DNA of 50,757 nt, taken from positions 253,300-304,056 of the forward strand of contig NZ_QPKS01000002.1 in assembly GCF_003344535.1 (NCBI RefSeq). Reading direction: 5' to 3'. This stretch comes from Exiguobacterium flavidum (GTDB lineage Bacteria; Bacillota; Bacilli; Exiguobacteriales; Exiguobacteriaceae). A program made the translations under genes and the position numbers. Each line of letters opens with the position of its first letter. The first letter of the stretch is position 1. This document shows, piece by piece, positions 25,620-33,964 of the stretch. The notes below the pieces were generated by a model. It had not been told where the DNA came from and searched no databases. It saw only the letters and a list, made by a program, of their open reading frames with translations.

Positions 25620-25648
25620 TTGAAATGTCCAGTAGATTTGACTATTCT
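25620..25648 (+). promoter_or_regulatory. Sigma-A promoter of ackA
   Basis: TTGAAA, 17 bases, TATTCT, leaving a 70-base leader before ackA. No clear cre site is seen in the leader. Confidence 0.55.
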
Positions 25649-25725
25649 AATGTAGTACAGAAAAAGAAGTGTCACCTATACAGAAGTGATGGTTGCTGAT
25701 TTTGAAATGAAAAGGGGATAATATC

Positions 25726-26937
25726 ATGGCAAAGATTATGGCGGTAAACGCTGGGAGCTCGTCGCTTAAGTTCCAATTGCTCGAAATGCCTAACGAGACG
25801 CTGATCGCAGTCGGTCTTGTGGAACGTGTCGGGAAAGAGGACGCGATCTTCACGATGAAATACGGCGAAGGCCAAAAATATACGGACGTTCTTCCGATCC
25901 TTTCGCACAAGGAAGCGGTCGAAATCGCCCTCGAGAAGCTGATGTCGTTCAACATCATCTCTTCATATGATGAAATCAAAGGAGTAGGTCACCGCGTTCT
26001 CCACGGTAAAGAGAAGTATGCGGATTCTGTCGTCATCACGGACGAAGTGATGGCGGACATCGAATCGTATACAGAGCTCGGGCCGCTCCATATCCCGCCA
26101 AACGTGACGGGTATCCGTGCATTCCAAACGATCCTGCCGAACGTGCCGCAAGTCGCGGTGTTCGACACGGCGTTCCACCAGTCGATGCCGGAAGAAAACT
26201 TCCTGTATAGCCTTCCGTATGAGTACTACACGGAGTACGGCATCCGGAAGTACGGTTTCCATGGAACGAGCCATAAATATGTGACGGAACGTGCGGCTGA
26301 GCTGCTCGGCCGTCCGCTTGAAGACCTTCGTCTCATCTCATGTCACCTCGGTAGCGGTGCTTCGATCGCTGCGGTCGCCGGCGGTAAATCGATCGATACG
26401 ACGATGGGCTTCACACCGCTCGAAGGTATCACGATGGGTACACGTTCCGGATCACTTGACCCGGCCCTCATCCCGTTCCTGATGGAGAAGACAGGCAAGT
26501 CTGCCGAGGCTGTCCTCGATGTCATGAACAAGGAGTCGGGTATCTACGGCCTGTCAGGTCTCTCAAGCGACCTGCGTGACGTCGAGACGGCTGCTGCTGA
26601 AGGCAATCACCGGTCTGAGATGGCGCTCCGCATCTTCTCGAACCGTATCCACGGTTACATCGGTCAGTATGCTGCTGAGATGAACGGCGTCGATGCGATC
26701 ATCTTCACTGCCGGTGTCGGTGAGAACTCTGACCTCATCCGCGAGCGCGTACTCCGCGGCCTCGAGTTCATGGGCGTCTACTGGGATCCATCGCTCAACA
26801 ACGGCGCACGCGGTGAAGAACTCTTCATCAACTACCCGCACTCGCCGGTCAAGGTCATCATCATCCCGACGAACGAGGAATTGATGATCGCGCGCGACAC
26901 GGTCCGTATCGCAGGACTTGTCGCTCAAAACGTATAA
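25726..26937 (+). CDS. ackA: Acetate kinase
   Basis: 403 residues, ASKHA fold. It interconverts acetyl phosphate plus ADP and acetate plus ATP. Motifs: [12 protein letters not shown] (N-terminal phosphate loop), [30 protein letters not shown] and [18 protein letters not shown] is upstream of the ATG. It forms the overflow arm of acetate metabolism opposite acsA in this window. Own promoter and terminator. Confidence 0.98.
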   Translation: MAKIMAVNAGSSSLKFQLLEMPNETLIAVGLVERVGKEDAIFTMKYGEGQKYTDVLPILSHKEAVEIALEKLMSFNIISSYDEIKGVGHRVLHGKEKYADSVVITDEVMADIESYTELGPLHIPPNVTGIRAFQTILPNVPQVAVFDTAFHQSMPEENFLYSLPYEYYTEYGIRKYGFHGTSHKYVTERAAELLGRPLEDLRLISCHLGSGASIAAVAGGKSIDTTMGFTPLEGITMGTRSGSLDPALIPFLMEKTGKSAEAVLDVMNKESGIYGLSGLSSDLRDVETAAAEGNHRSEMALRIFSNRIHGYIGQYAAEMNGVDAIIFTAGVGENSDLIRERVLRGLEFMGVYWDPSLNNGARGEELFINYPHSPVKVIIIPTNEELMIARDTVRIAGLVAQNV

Positions 26938-26970
26938 GAACGATTCAACGGATGAACCCGGATGCTTGAT

Positions 26971-27007
26971 AAAAAGACGACTTTCCACACGGAAAGTCGT
27001 CTTTTTT
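26971..27007 (+). terminator. Terminator after ackA
   Basis: AAAAAGACGACTTTCC, acac, GGAAAGTCGTCTTTTTT. Confidence 0.94.
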
Positions 27008-27252
27008 GCGTCCGCTCGTGTAACGTGCATTTCCAATGTTACACGCCATGTAATGGGTATTTCTTACTATTCACCCTTAATAGTGCTAAATACCCCCTGT
27101 AAACAGTCGAATTCAGAAAATTGGAGACTTTTGTAATCAAATCGAAACAATTCTGAAACGATACTGTGGTAGAGATGTAACGGCACGTCCTCCTTTTGTC
27201 ATGTATATTAAACTCAGCTCACAAAACAACGACAACATGGAGGGAACATTAC

Positions 27253-27867
27253 ATGCTTATGAAACGAATCATGGTAAGTGTTTTAGCGCTTGTGTTAGCA
27301 CTTAGTTCGTTCGGCAGTCTAGAGGCCGCAGCAGCGACATCTCAGAAAAAAGTAAAATCATCCGTCCAGAACCTTCTCATCCGTGAAAAAGCTTCCACAA
27401 AATCAAAGAAACTTGGAATGCTCGATAAATACGAGACGATTACTTATAAAGGAAAATCTGGCGTCTGGTACAAAGTCAGCTTCAACGGCAAGACGGCGTA
27501 CGTGCATACGAAATACTCGAAGGTCGTGACGGTCTCGGCCGCGGCGGCTAAAGCTGCTTCAGGTTGGAAGACAGTGACGAACGTCAGCGCGACTGCCTAT
27601 ACACCATACGATCCAGGCAGCGGCGGCTATACGGCAATCGGCTGGGACATCAAGAGTTCGAAGAAGAAAGTCGTCGCGGTCGACCCGCGCGTCATTCCGC
27701 TCCGCTCGACGGTCAAAGTCTATTACAAAGGAAAGCTCCTTGGCACATATACGGCTGCAGATACTGGCGGCGCGATCAAAGGGAAAAAGCTCGATATCCT
27801 CTACTATTCGCGTGCTGAAGCATTCAAGTGGGGACGCCGTACGGTCACGGTCCAATACAAACGATAA
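27253..27867 (+). CDS. Secreted SH3 and 3D-domain protein (putative cell wall hydrolase)
   Basis: 204 residues. Signal peptide (MKRIMVSVLALVLALSS then AAAAT cleavage area ~28), a bacterial SH3 domain (~35-90, NLLIREKASTKSKKLGMLDK), and a C-terminal 3D domain (~105-200) with the conserved acidic residues in VAVDPRVIPL and AADTGGAIKGKKLDI. Same class as YocH/Sps-like lytic transglycosylase proteins that cut or sense peptidoglycan outside the cell. GGAGGG is eight bases before the ATG at 27253. The 240 bases between the ackA terminator and this gene are AT-rich and hold no ORF; TGTAAT/TGTTAC words there resemble WalR half-sites without correct spacing. Confidence 0.9.
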   Translation: MLMKRIMVSVLALVLALSSFGSLEAAAATSQKKVKSSVQNLLIREKASTKSKKLGMLDKYETITYKGKSGVWYKVSFNGKTAYVHTKYSKVVTVSAAAAKAASGWKTVTNVSATAYTPYDPGSGGYTAIGWDIKSSKKKVVAVDPRVIPLRSTVKVYYKGKLLGTYTAADTGGAIKGKKLDILYYSRAEAFKWGRRTVTVQYKR

Positions 27868-27869
27868 GC

Positions 27870-27907
27870 AAAAGACTCGATGCACACCGGTGCGTCGGGT
27901 CTTTTTT
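27870..27907 (+). terminator. Terminator after the 3D-domain gene
   Basis: AAAAGACTCGATGCAC / GGTGCGTCGGGTCTTTT with G-T pairs and T-run. Confidence 0.85.
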
Positions 27908-27931
27908 AGTGTCAGTACACCTTGGATTCGT

Positions 27932-28210
27932 TCAACTCCGTACGGGCGTGCGCAATCTCCAGATGTACAAAAGATCAATTAGTGTGATGGTGACGAACGC
28001 ACCGAGGTAAATCCATATACCTATTCCTTGGCTGATTCCATCTGTCTCTGTTGAAAACCACTAAATACTTCCTGTTCCTAAAATCAGTAAGTTGATCGTG
28101 ACTACACGGATGATAGTGGAGGACGGTCTGCTTTCTGACCACTTACGGGTGAACACTAGAGAAACGATCAAAGTCACGACGATCAGGCTAAAAAAGGCGG
28201 TCAACTTCAT
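27932..28210 (-). pseudogene. Small two- or three-span membrane protein interrupted by an in-frame amber codon
   Basis: On the minus strand GGGGAGG lies seven bases before an ATG at 28210. The first 49 codons encode a membrane protein (MKLTAFFSLIVVTLIVSLVF, then a basic loop, then VVTINLLILGTGSI), ended by TAG at 28061-28063. The same frame then continues without a break for 42 more codons to TGA at 27932, encoding a further membrane segment (GIWIYLGAFVTITLIDLLYI) and a basic end RLRTPVRS. Together this is a plausible 92-residue inner-membrane protein. Best read as a nonsense-mutated gene or a sequencing error; the 49-residue product might still be made. Family not recognised. Its AT content is higher than its neighbours. 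Confidence 0.65.
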
Positions 28211-28244
28211 CCGAATTGCCTCCCCTCAGAAAATTTTCACACTA

Positions 28245-28275
28245 GAAAAAAAGAACCGGCCGAAGCCGGTTCCCT
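28245..28275 (-). terminator. Terminator after uspA
   Basis: Minus strand GAACCGGC, ttc, GGCCGGTTC followed by T7. Confidence 0.92.
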
Positions 28276-28287
28276 TTGGATGATGGG

Positions 28288-28725
28288 TTAAATACGAACG
28301 ATAAGGACGTCACACTTCGCATAGCGGGTGATGCTCTCTGAGACACTGCCGATGAAGAAACGTTCGACTGCGTTAAGTCCTGTAGCGCCACAGACGATCA
28401 GGTCGACGTTGTGGTTCGGAGCAAGTTTCTTTGCGATCGTGACTTTAGGAGAACCGTATTCGATTGCCACTTCCACTTCACGAACGCCGCGTTCCCGTGC
28501 GGTGTTCACATACTCTTCAAGAAGTTCCTTCGCATAGGACTCTGCCCGTTCCGTGATCGTGCGGTCATATGCTTCGACCGTTGCGAACGTACGCGTATCG
28601 ATGACGTGCGCGATGATCAGCTTCGCGTCGTTTCGAAGCGAGACGTCGATTGCGGTCTCAAAAGCGCGTTCTGCTTCCTTCGATCCGTCAACTGCTACGA
28701 GGACATTGTGATAAACGATAGCCAT
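28288..28725 (-). CDS. Universal stress protein, UspA family
   Basis: 145 residues, Rossmann-like USP. N-terminal NVLVAVDGSKEAERAFE with the ATP-contacting Asp, and C-terminal G-2x-G-9x-G(S/T) type motif seen as GATGLNAVERFFIGSVSESI. Likely ATP-binding dimer in the cytoplasm. AGGGATGG lies before the ATG. A sigma-B-like promoter (28775-28800) lies upstream, matching a stress role. Flanked by a divergent SDR gene. Confidence 0.94.
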   Translation of the reverse strand: MAIVYHNVLVAVDGSKEAERAFETAIDVSLRNDAKLIIAHVIDTRTFATVEAYDRTITERAESYAKELLEEYVNTARERGVREVEVAIEYGSPKVTIAKKLAPNHNVDLIVCGATGLNAVERFFIGSVSESITRYAKCDVLIVRI

Positions 28726-28774
28726 GGTTCATCCATCCCTTCATCTCATATGCTGATTACATCTTCAGTATACC

Positions 28775-28800
28775 ATTCCCAATTCATTGGAATTGTGAAC
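28775..28800 (-). promoter_or_regulatory. Sigma-B-like promoter of uspA
   Basis: Minus strand GTTCAC, 14 bases, GGGAAT. The -10 is a perfect GGGWAT. A sigma-A extended -10 TGGTATACT (28767-28775) overlaps it, so dual promoters are possible. Confidence 0.6.
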
Positions 28801-28874
28801 ATTTCGAGGGAGCGAAACGATTGTCGACGTCCCGGGAATTGCTTAGTATAGGAAAGAGAGTAGGGAGGGATTCG

Positions 28875-29600
28875 ATGAGACATGCGTTCATCACAGCAGG
28901 TACGAAAGGATTAGGACAGGCGGTCACGAAGCGGTTGCTTGCGGAAGGGTGGCATGTGTCCGCGCTCCACCGGTCGCAGGCTGACTTCTCGCATGAGCGC
29001 CTGACGTTGTTCAAGGCGGATGTGACGGACCGGGACGACCTGATCGATGCGGTCAGGCAGGCGATCGAGAAGCATGGGCGGATCGATGCACTGATCCTGA
29101 ACGCCGGACCATATATTTTCGAACGGAAACAACTCGTCGATTATACGGACACGGAATGGGACGAGGTCATCACGGGCAACTTGACGGCGAGCTTCTGGTT
29201 GCTCCGCGAAGTTTTGCCGTATATGCGGAAGCAGAACTTCGGGCGCATCATCACGTACGGATTCCCGGAAAGTGCCACGGCTCCCGGCTGGGTCTGCCGT
29301 TCTGCCTTTGCTGCGGCGAAGAGCGGAATGGTCAGTTTGACGAAGAGCGTCGCGCTCGAGGAGGCGGAACACGGCATCACCGCGAACATGGTGAATCCGG
29401 GCAACATCATCGGCGAAAACAAGACGAAGATGATCGCGGAGTCCGGTCCGGATGACAACACGCCCGTCGGACGTTCCGGCACAGGGGAGGACATCGCCCG
29501 GACGATTTCTTTCCTCCTGGACCAGAAATCAGGCATGATCACAGGTGCGGTCATCGATGTGACGGGCGGCGTCAACGTCGTCCATCAGGCGCGGCGGTGA
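28875..29600 (+). CDS. SDR-family oxidoreductase lacking the catalytic tyrosine
   Basis: 241 residues of classical short-chain dehydrogenase fold: cofactor motif TAGTKGLG (residues ~7-14), structural LILNAG, and C-terminal VDVTGG-type end (IDVTGGVN). The YxxxK active site reads FAAAK (in RSAFAAAKSG), so the proton-donating Tyr is Phe, and the usual Ser is not obvious either. Thus catalysis of the normal type is doubtful; it may be a non-catalytic or altered SDR. Similar in place to B. subtilis ytkK, which is annotated FabG-like. GGGAGG before the ATG at 28875 fixes the start. Confidence 0.88.
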   Translation: MRHAFITAGTKGLGQAVTKRLLAEGWHVSALHRSQADFSHERLTLFKADVTDRDDLIDAVRQAIEKHGRIDALILNAGPYIFERKQLVDYTDTEWDEVITGNLTASFWLLREVLPYMRKQNFGRIITYGFPESATAPGWVCRSAFAAAKSGMVSLTKSVALEEAEHGITANMVNPGNIIGENKTKMIAESGPDDNTPVGRSGTGEDIARTISFLLDQKSGMITGAVIDVTGGVNVVHQARR

Positions 29601-29612
29601 ACGAGAACGACG

Positions 29613-29648
29613 AAAAAAGTGCGACCCGAATCCGGGCCGCACTTCTTT
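29613..29648. terminator. Bidirectional terminator, SDR / M24 peptidase
   Basis: AAAAAAGTGCG-ac-CCG, aat, CGG-gc-CGCACTTCTTT between convergent genes. Confidence 0.88.
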
Positions 29649-29652
29649 GTGT

Positions 29653-30753
29653 TCAGCGAACAGGGAGGATCTCGAGTTCCTTCGGAGACTGGGTCAGTCG
29701 TTCAGGTCCTTCTGCCGTCAAGTGGATGTCGTCCTCGATCCGGACGCCGCCGACTCCAGGGACGTAGATGCCGGGCTCGAGCGTATAGACGATGCCGGGT
29801 TTCGCCGTCAACAGGTTGTTCTCGGCGAGCGACGGGTATTCATGGACATCGATCCCGAGGCCGTGACCGACGCGGTGGGTGAAGTACTCCCCGTAACCTG
29901 CCTCCTCGATCACTTGGCGAGCCGCCTGATCGAGTAGACCAAGCGTCGTACCGGCCGTGCTCGCCTCGATCGCTGCGTCGAGCGCGAGGCGGACGGTCTC
30001 ATACATATTCTTCTGTTCGTCCGTGCCTTCACCGAACAGGAAGGTACGGGTAATGTCCGAACAGTAGCCTCCGTGGACGACACCGAGGTCGAACAGGACG
30101 AAATCGCCACGCTTCAAAGCGTTCGCTCCAGGAACACCGTGCGGGTCCGCGCTGTTTTCACCGAACAGGACGAGCGTATCGAAAGACATCTCGCGCACGC
30201 CCTTCTTCTTCATCGCGTATTCGATCTCGGCGATGACTTCAAGCTCGGTCACACCCTCGCGGAGTGCCTGCTTGCCGACTTCGATCGCTTCATCTGCGAG
30301 CCGTGCTGCTTCCCGCATGATCACGATCTCCTCATCCGATTTGATGAGACGAAGTGCCTGCAGTGCATCTCCGACGTCGATGATCGCTGCTTCGGGCAGG
30401 ATCGACTCGAGCGAGCGCAGACGGCTGAACGTCAAATGTTCGCCTTCGATCCCGATCCGGTTGTTCGGGATTTCGAACCGGCCAAGGAGTTCCTTGATCT
30501 TCTCGAAGGGCTGCTCGTGGTCCTTGTAAGTAACGACTTCGCCTTCCCACTTCTCCTTTGCGATGTTCTCCTCGAGTGCCGGGCAGAATAGGGCGGAATC
30601 CCCGTTCGCGCCGATGATGACCGCGATGATCCGTTCGTGTGGCTCAGCAAGGATGCCTGAGAAGTAGAAGACGCCTGCCTTCGAGGTGATGAGGGCGACA
30701 TCCACCCCGTTATCCTTCAAAATCGCTGATGCCTTGTTCGTCCGTTCCTGCAT
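29653..30753 (-). CDS. M24 family Xaa-Pro peptidase (PepQ type)
   Basis: 366 residues. Creatinase N-terminal domain (~1-130), then a pita-bread metallopeptidase with all five metal ligands visible: two Asp in DLGVVHGGYCSDITRTF, His in HRVGHGLGIDVHE, Glu in TLEPGIY and Glu in GVRIEDDI. It cleaves X-Pro dipeptides or N-terminal X-Pro bonds in the cytoplasm. GGTGGAG precedes the ATG at 30753; the upstream extension is not used. Stands alone. Confidence 0.95.
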   Translation of the reverse strand: MQERTNKASAILKDNGVDVALITSKAGVFYFSGILAEPHERIIAVIIGANGDSALFCPALEENIAKEKWEGEVVTYKDHEQPFEKIKELLGRFEIPNNRIGIEGEHLTFSRLRSLESILPEAAIIDVGDALQALRLIKSDEEIVIMREAARLADEAIEVGKQALREGVTELEVIAEIEYAMKKKGVREMSFDTLVLFGENSADPHGVPGANALKRGDFVLFDLGVVHGGYCSDITRTFLFGEGTDEQKNMYETVRLALDAAIEASTAGTTLGLLDQAARQVIEEAGYGEYFTHRVGHGLGIDVHEYPSLAENNLLTAKPGIVYTLEPGIYVPGVGGVRIEDDIHLTAEGPERLTQSPKELEILPVR

Positions 30754-30909
30754 GAAATCTCCACCTTTCAAAGTCGATTCGCCCCCCATTATATCATTCT
30801 TGCAGGGGCAAAACATTTTTCGGAAATGGGACTGGTACACTTTTAATCACTTGAAGTAGTACAGTATAATGACAGGAGAGAAGAATACTGGAAGAAGAAG
30901 GGATACAGC

Positions 30910-32220
30910 ATGCCTACCAAACATGAACAGATTATCCGGCATATCGAGGACCTCGATGTCGGCTCGAAGATTTCCGTCCGTCAGATCGCAAAGGATTTGA
31001 CGGTCTCGGAGGGGACTGCGTATCGTGCAATCAAGGAAGCGGAGAACCTTGGATTCGTCTCGACGATCGAACGGGTCGGAACGATTCGCATCAAGAAGAA
31101 ACAAAAGGAGAACATCGAGAAGCTGACGTTCGCTGAAGTCGTCAACATCGTCGACGGACAGGTGCTCGGCGGGCGCGACGGATTGCACAAGACGCTGACG
31201 AAGTTCGTCATCGGCGCGATGAAGCTCGAGGCGATGATGCGTTACATCGATGTCGACAGCCTCGTCATCATCGGAAACCGGGAAAAGGCGCATGAATTGG
31301 TGCTCGCTGCAGGCGCTGCCGTCCTGATCACGGGCGGGTTTGATACGACGGAAGAGGCGAAGCGCCTCGCTGACGAGATGGAACTTCCGATCATCTCGAC
31401 GTCGTATGACACGTTCACCGTCGCGACGATGATCAACCGGGCGATCTACGACCGTCTCATCAAGAAGGAGATCCTGCTCGTCTCGGACATCCTGATTCCG
31501 CTTCATGACACGTTCTACCTTCAGACGTCAGAGCCGATCTCGCGCTGGCATGAGCTGAATGAGAAGACGAAACATAACCGTTATCCCGTCATCGACGATC
31601 AGATGAAGGTCGTCGGTGTCGTCACGGCGAAGGACATCATCGACCGTCCGCACGACTGGTCGGTCGACAAGGTCATGACGCGCCATCCGATCACGGTCGG
31701 AATCCGGACGAGCGTCACGAACGCCGCGCACCAGATGGTCTGGGAGGGCATCGAGATGCTCCCGGTCATCGATCAATATGGACGCCTCCTCGGCATCATC
31801 AGCCGACAGGACGTGTTGAAGGCGCTGCAGCTCGCGAACCGGCAGCCCCAAGTCGGCGAGACGTTCGATGATTTGATCACGGGACAAATCAAAGCGGGGG
31901 AAGATGAGAAAGGTCCGTTCCTCTCACTGGAAGTCTCGCCGCAGATGACGAACTTCATGGGTACGGCGTCAAGCGGCGTCCTGACGACGTTGCTCGTCGA
32001 AGGGGCGACCCGGATGCTGCGCCATATGAAGAAGGGTGATCTCGTCATCGAGAACATCAGCATCTACTTCATCAAGCCGGTCCAGATCGAGAGTACGATC
32101 ACGATTCGCGCGAACGTCTTCGACGTCGGAAGAAAGTTCGGTAAGGTCGACGTCGAGATGTACCAAGGAACACAAATCGTCGCAAAAGCGCTCGTGACGT
32201 CACAACTGATTGACAGATAA
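30910..32220 (+). CDS. ytoI: YtoI-like regulator: HTH, DRTGG, CBS pair and hotdog domain
   Basis: 436 residues. N-terminal helix-turn-helix (VRQIAKDLTVSEGTAYRAIK, ~24-43), DRTGG domain (~75-190), CBS pair (~195-310, VMTRHPITVGIRTSVTNA; LPVIDQYGRLLGIISRQDVL) and a C-terminal hotdog thioesterase-like domain (~330-430). This is the YtoI/CBS-HotDog arrangement, seen next to ytpI-nrnA in B. subtilis. It may be a ligand-sensing, DNA-binding protein tied to acyl or nucleotide compounds; direct function unknown. A bidirectional terminator follows. Confidence 0.93.
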   Translation: MPTKHEQIIRHIEDLDVGSKISVRQIAKDLTVSEGTAYRAIKEAENLGFVSTIERVGTIRIKKKQKENIEKLTFAEVVNIVDGQVLGGRDGLHKTLTKFVIGAMKLEAMMRYIDVDSLVIIGNREKAHELVLAAGAAVLITGGFDTTEEAKRLADEMELPIISTSYDTFTVATMINRAIYDRLIKKEILLVSDILIPLHDTFYLQTSEPISRWHELNEKTKHNRYPVIDDQMKVVGVVTAKDIIDRPHDWSVDKVMTRHPITVGIRTSVTNAAHQMVWEGIEMLPVIDQYGRLLGIISRQDVLKALQLANRQPQVGETFDDLITGQIKAGEDEKGPFLSLEVSPQMTNFMGTASSGVLTTLLVEGATRMLRHMKKGDLVIENISIYFIKPVQIESTITIRANVFDVGRKFGKVDVEMYQGTQIVAKALVTSQLIDR

Positions 32221-32221
32221 C

Positions 32222-32250
32222 AAAAAAAGACGGATTGCTCCGTCTTTTTT
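32222..32250. terminator. Bidirectional terminator, ytoI / ytpI
   Basis: AAAAAAAGACGG, attgct, CCGTCTTTTTT. It overlaps the end of the convergent ytpI gene. Confidence 0.93.
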
Positions 32251-32557
32251 AGGATTGCTCCATCTCGCGAACGACATATGGATAGATTTTGCGGTAACGA
32301 ATCGTCCCGGCGATGAATGAAGCGACGCCGACGACAATCAAGATTCCGCAGACGACCTTACCTACCGTCGTCGTCAGGCCGGGACCGGTGACGAACTGGT
32401 TGACTGCGAACAGGATGACGAACAGGCTGAGCCAGATGCTCGCCTGCGTGTTGAACAAGAGCTTGCGGTTCGGTGACTTCGTGTGAAAAGCCCGGCGCTT
32501 CGCGAGCAAGTAGCCGCCAAGCGACAGGACGATCAATACGATCAAGACGAATTGCAT
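32249..32557 (-). CDS. ytpI: YtpI-like small membrane protein
   Basis: About 102 residues with three membrane segments: FVLIVLIVLSLGGYLLA (~3-19), SIWLSLFVILFAVNQFV (~40-56) and VCGILIVVGVASFIAG (~67-83). Size and place, between ytoI and nrnA, match B. subtilis YtpI; function unknown. GAAGGAGG is eight bases before the ATG at 32557. The longer frame to 32587 lacks a ribosome site. Runs against its two neighbours. Confidence 0.9.
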   Translation of the reverse strand: MQFVLIVLIVLSLGGYLLAKRRAFHTKSPNRKLLFNTQASIWLSLFVILFAVNQFVTGPGLTTTVGKVVCGILIVVGVASFIAGTIRYRKIYPYVVREMEQS

Positions 32558-32624
32558 GGGTGTTGCCTCCTTCTGGTCGGTCTTCACCTATGTATCATAC
32601 CAATTAATTAAGGGGCTGTGCAGT

Positions 32625-33563
32625 GTGAAAGAACAAATCAAAGCAGCAATCGAACAAGCGAAGACCATCATCATCCACCGCCACGAACGACCGGATCCCG
32701 ACGCGCTCGGAAGCCAGTATGGATTGCGCGATGTGTTGCGGAATCGTTTTCCGGAAAAAGAGATCCTCGCAGTCGGAGGAGTGGCGGAATCACTCCGTTT
32801 CATGGGCGATCCGGATCACTTGAAGGAAGCCCACTACGAAGGTGCGCTCGTCATCGTCCTCGATACGGCGAACAAGGACCGGATCGATCTTAAATCGGCG
32901 TTCGAAGGAGAGCGGATCGTCAAGATCGACCACCATCCGGACGAGGACCCTTATGCGGAACTTCAAGTCGTCGATACGAGCGTCAGCTCGACGTCGGAGC
33001 TGCTCGTCCACCTGCTGAACGAATGGGGTTACACATTGACGAAGGCGGCTGCTCTCCAGTTCTATGCCGGAATCGTCGGGGACACAGGGCGCTTCCAGTT
33101 CCGTTCGACGACCCGGAAGACGTTCGAGGTCGCGGCCCAGCTGCTCGATCACGGCATCGACACGGATTGGCTCTACCGCAACATGTATGAGACGGAACTC
33201 GCCTCGCTCCATCTGCAAGGTTACGTCCTGCAACACATCGAACTGACACCTGAAGGAGTCGGATACGTCATCATGACGCAAGAGCTGCTGAAGCAGTTCG
33301 GGGCGACACCGGAGCAGGCATCCCTTCTCGTCAACAGCTTCTCCGGTCTGAAGGGGATGAAGTGCTGGGCGCTCTTCCTCGAGACACCGGAAGAGGTGCG
33401 CGTCCGGATTCGTTCGAAAGGACCGGTCATCAACGGGGTCGCGAAGGAATTCGACGGCGGCGGACACCCGATGGCTTCAGGGGCGACGATCGAGCGGATC
33501 GATCAGGCGAAGGACGTCGTGAAACGCTTGAACGAGGTCGCATCCGCATATTCGTTCGAATGA
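32625..33563 (+). CDS. nrnA: NrnA, oligoribonuclease and 3'-phosphoadenosine phosphatase (DHH family)
   Basis: 312 residues (B. subtilis NrnA is 313). DHH motifs: HRHERPDPDALGSQ, LDTANKDRID, KIDHHPDEDP (the DHH), and the DHHA1 substrate loop FDGGGHPMASGA. It degrades nano-RNA and pAp with manganese. The start is GTG at 32625 with AAGGGG nine bases upstream; the frame is open further but not translated. Neighbour of dnaE as in Bacillus. Confidence 0.96.
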   Translation: MKEQIKAAIEQAKTIIIHRHERPDPDALGSQYGLRDVLRNRFPEKEILAVGGVAESLRFMGDPDHLKEAHYEGALVIVLDTANKDRIDLKSAFEGERIVKIDHHPDEDPYAELQVVDTSVSSTSELLVHLLNEWGYTLTKAAALQFYAGIVGDTGRFQFRSTTRKTFEVAAQLLDHGIDTDWLYRNMYETELASLHLQGYVLQHIELTPEGVGYVIMTQELLKQFGATPEQASLLVNSFSGLKGMKCWALFLETPEEVRVRIRSKGPVINGVAKEFDGGGHPMASGATIERIDQAKDVVKRLNEVASAYSFE

Positions 33564-33567
33564 AAAA

Positions 33568-33616
33568 ATGGCCGCTCCCGAGTCTCCGATGAACAGGAAA
33601 CAGAGGTGCGGCCTTT
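33568..33616. terminator. Imperfect hairpin between nrnA and a small gene
   Basis: GGCCGCTCC and GGTGCGGCC arms with a long loop; weak T-run. Possible shared terminator. Confidence 0.45.
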
Positions 33617-33618
33617 AG

Positions 33619-33813
33619 TCATTTCGACTGTTCCGAATCACGCGGGATGAACCAAATCCCTCGTTCCGTGTGGTCTTCGATGACGTCGAGATGAAGTTCC
33701 TCTACAGCTTTGCGAATCTTTTCAGCAATCTCTTCCGTCTCCGTGAAGGCAGTGACGCCGAGCTTTAGTTGTTCGACCTTTTCACGGGCGATCTGGCTGC
33801 GGTTTAAAATCAT
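33619..33813 (-). CDS. Small protein of unknown function (64 residues)
   Basis: AAAGGAGAG lies seven bases before the ATG at 33813, a good ribosome site, and the codon pattern matches neighbours, so it is likely real. Sequence is helical and charged (EEIAEKIRKAVEELHLDVIE), with no membrane segment and no cysteine. It ends WFIPRDSEQSK. No family recognised. Convergent to nrnA, divergent from dnaE. Confidence 0.7.
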   Translation of the reverse strand: MILNRSQIAREKVEQLKLGVTAFTETEEIAEKIRKAVEELHLDVIEDHTERGIWFIPRDSEQSK

Positions 33814-33964
33814 GGCAATCTCTCCTTTCCAGGGTGTCATGATATTCCTATATTTATTGTATCGAATAATCGGGAGCGTGGCGAGTGCCGCGCCCGTATA
33901 ACAAGTGAATCTTCTGAGGCGATCATATAGACGTTCAAAGAAATGACAGGAAGGAGCGAGCGCG

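Noticed and set aside
27020-27250. WalR-type boxes before the 3D-domain gene
   Set aside because: TGTTAC and TGTAAT half-sites occur but with six instead of five bases between them; not supported.
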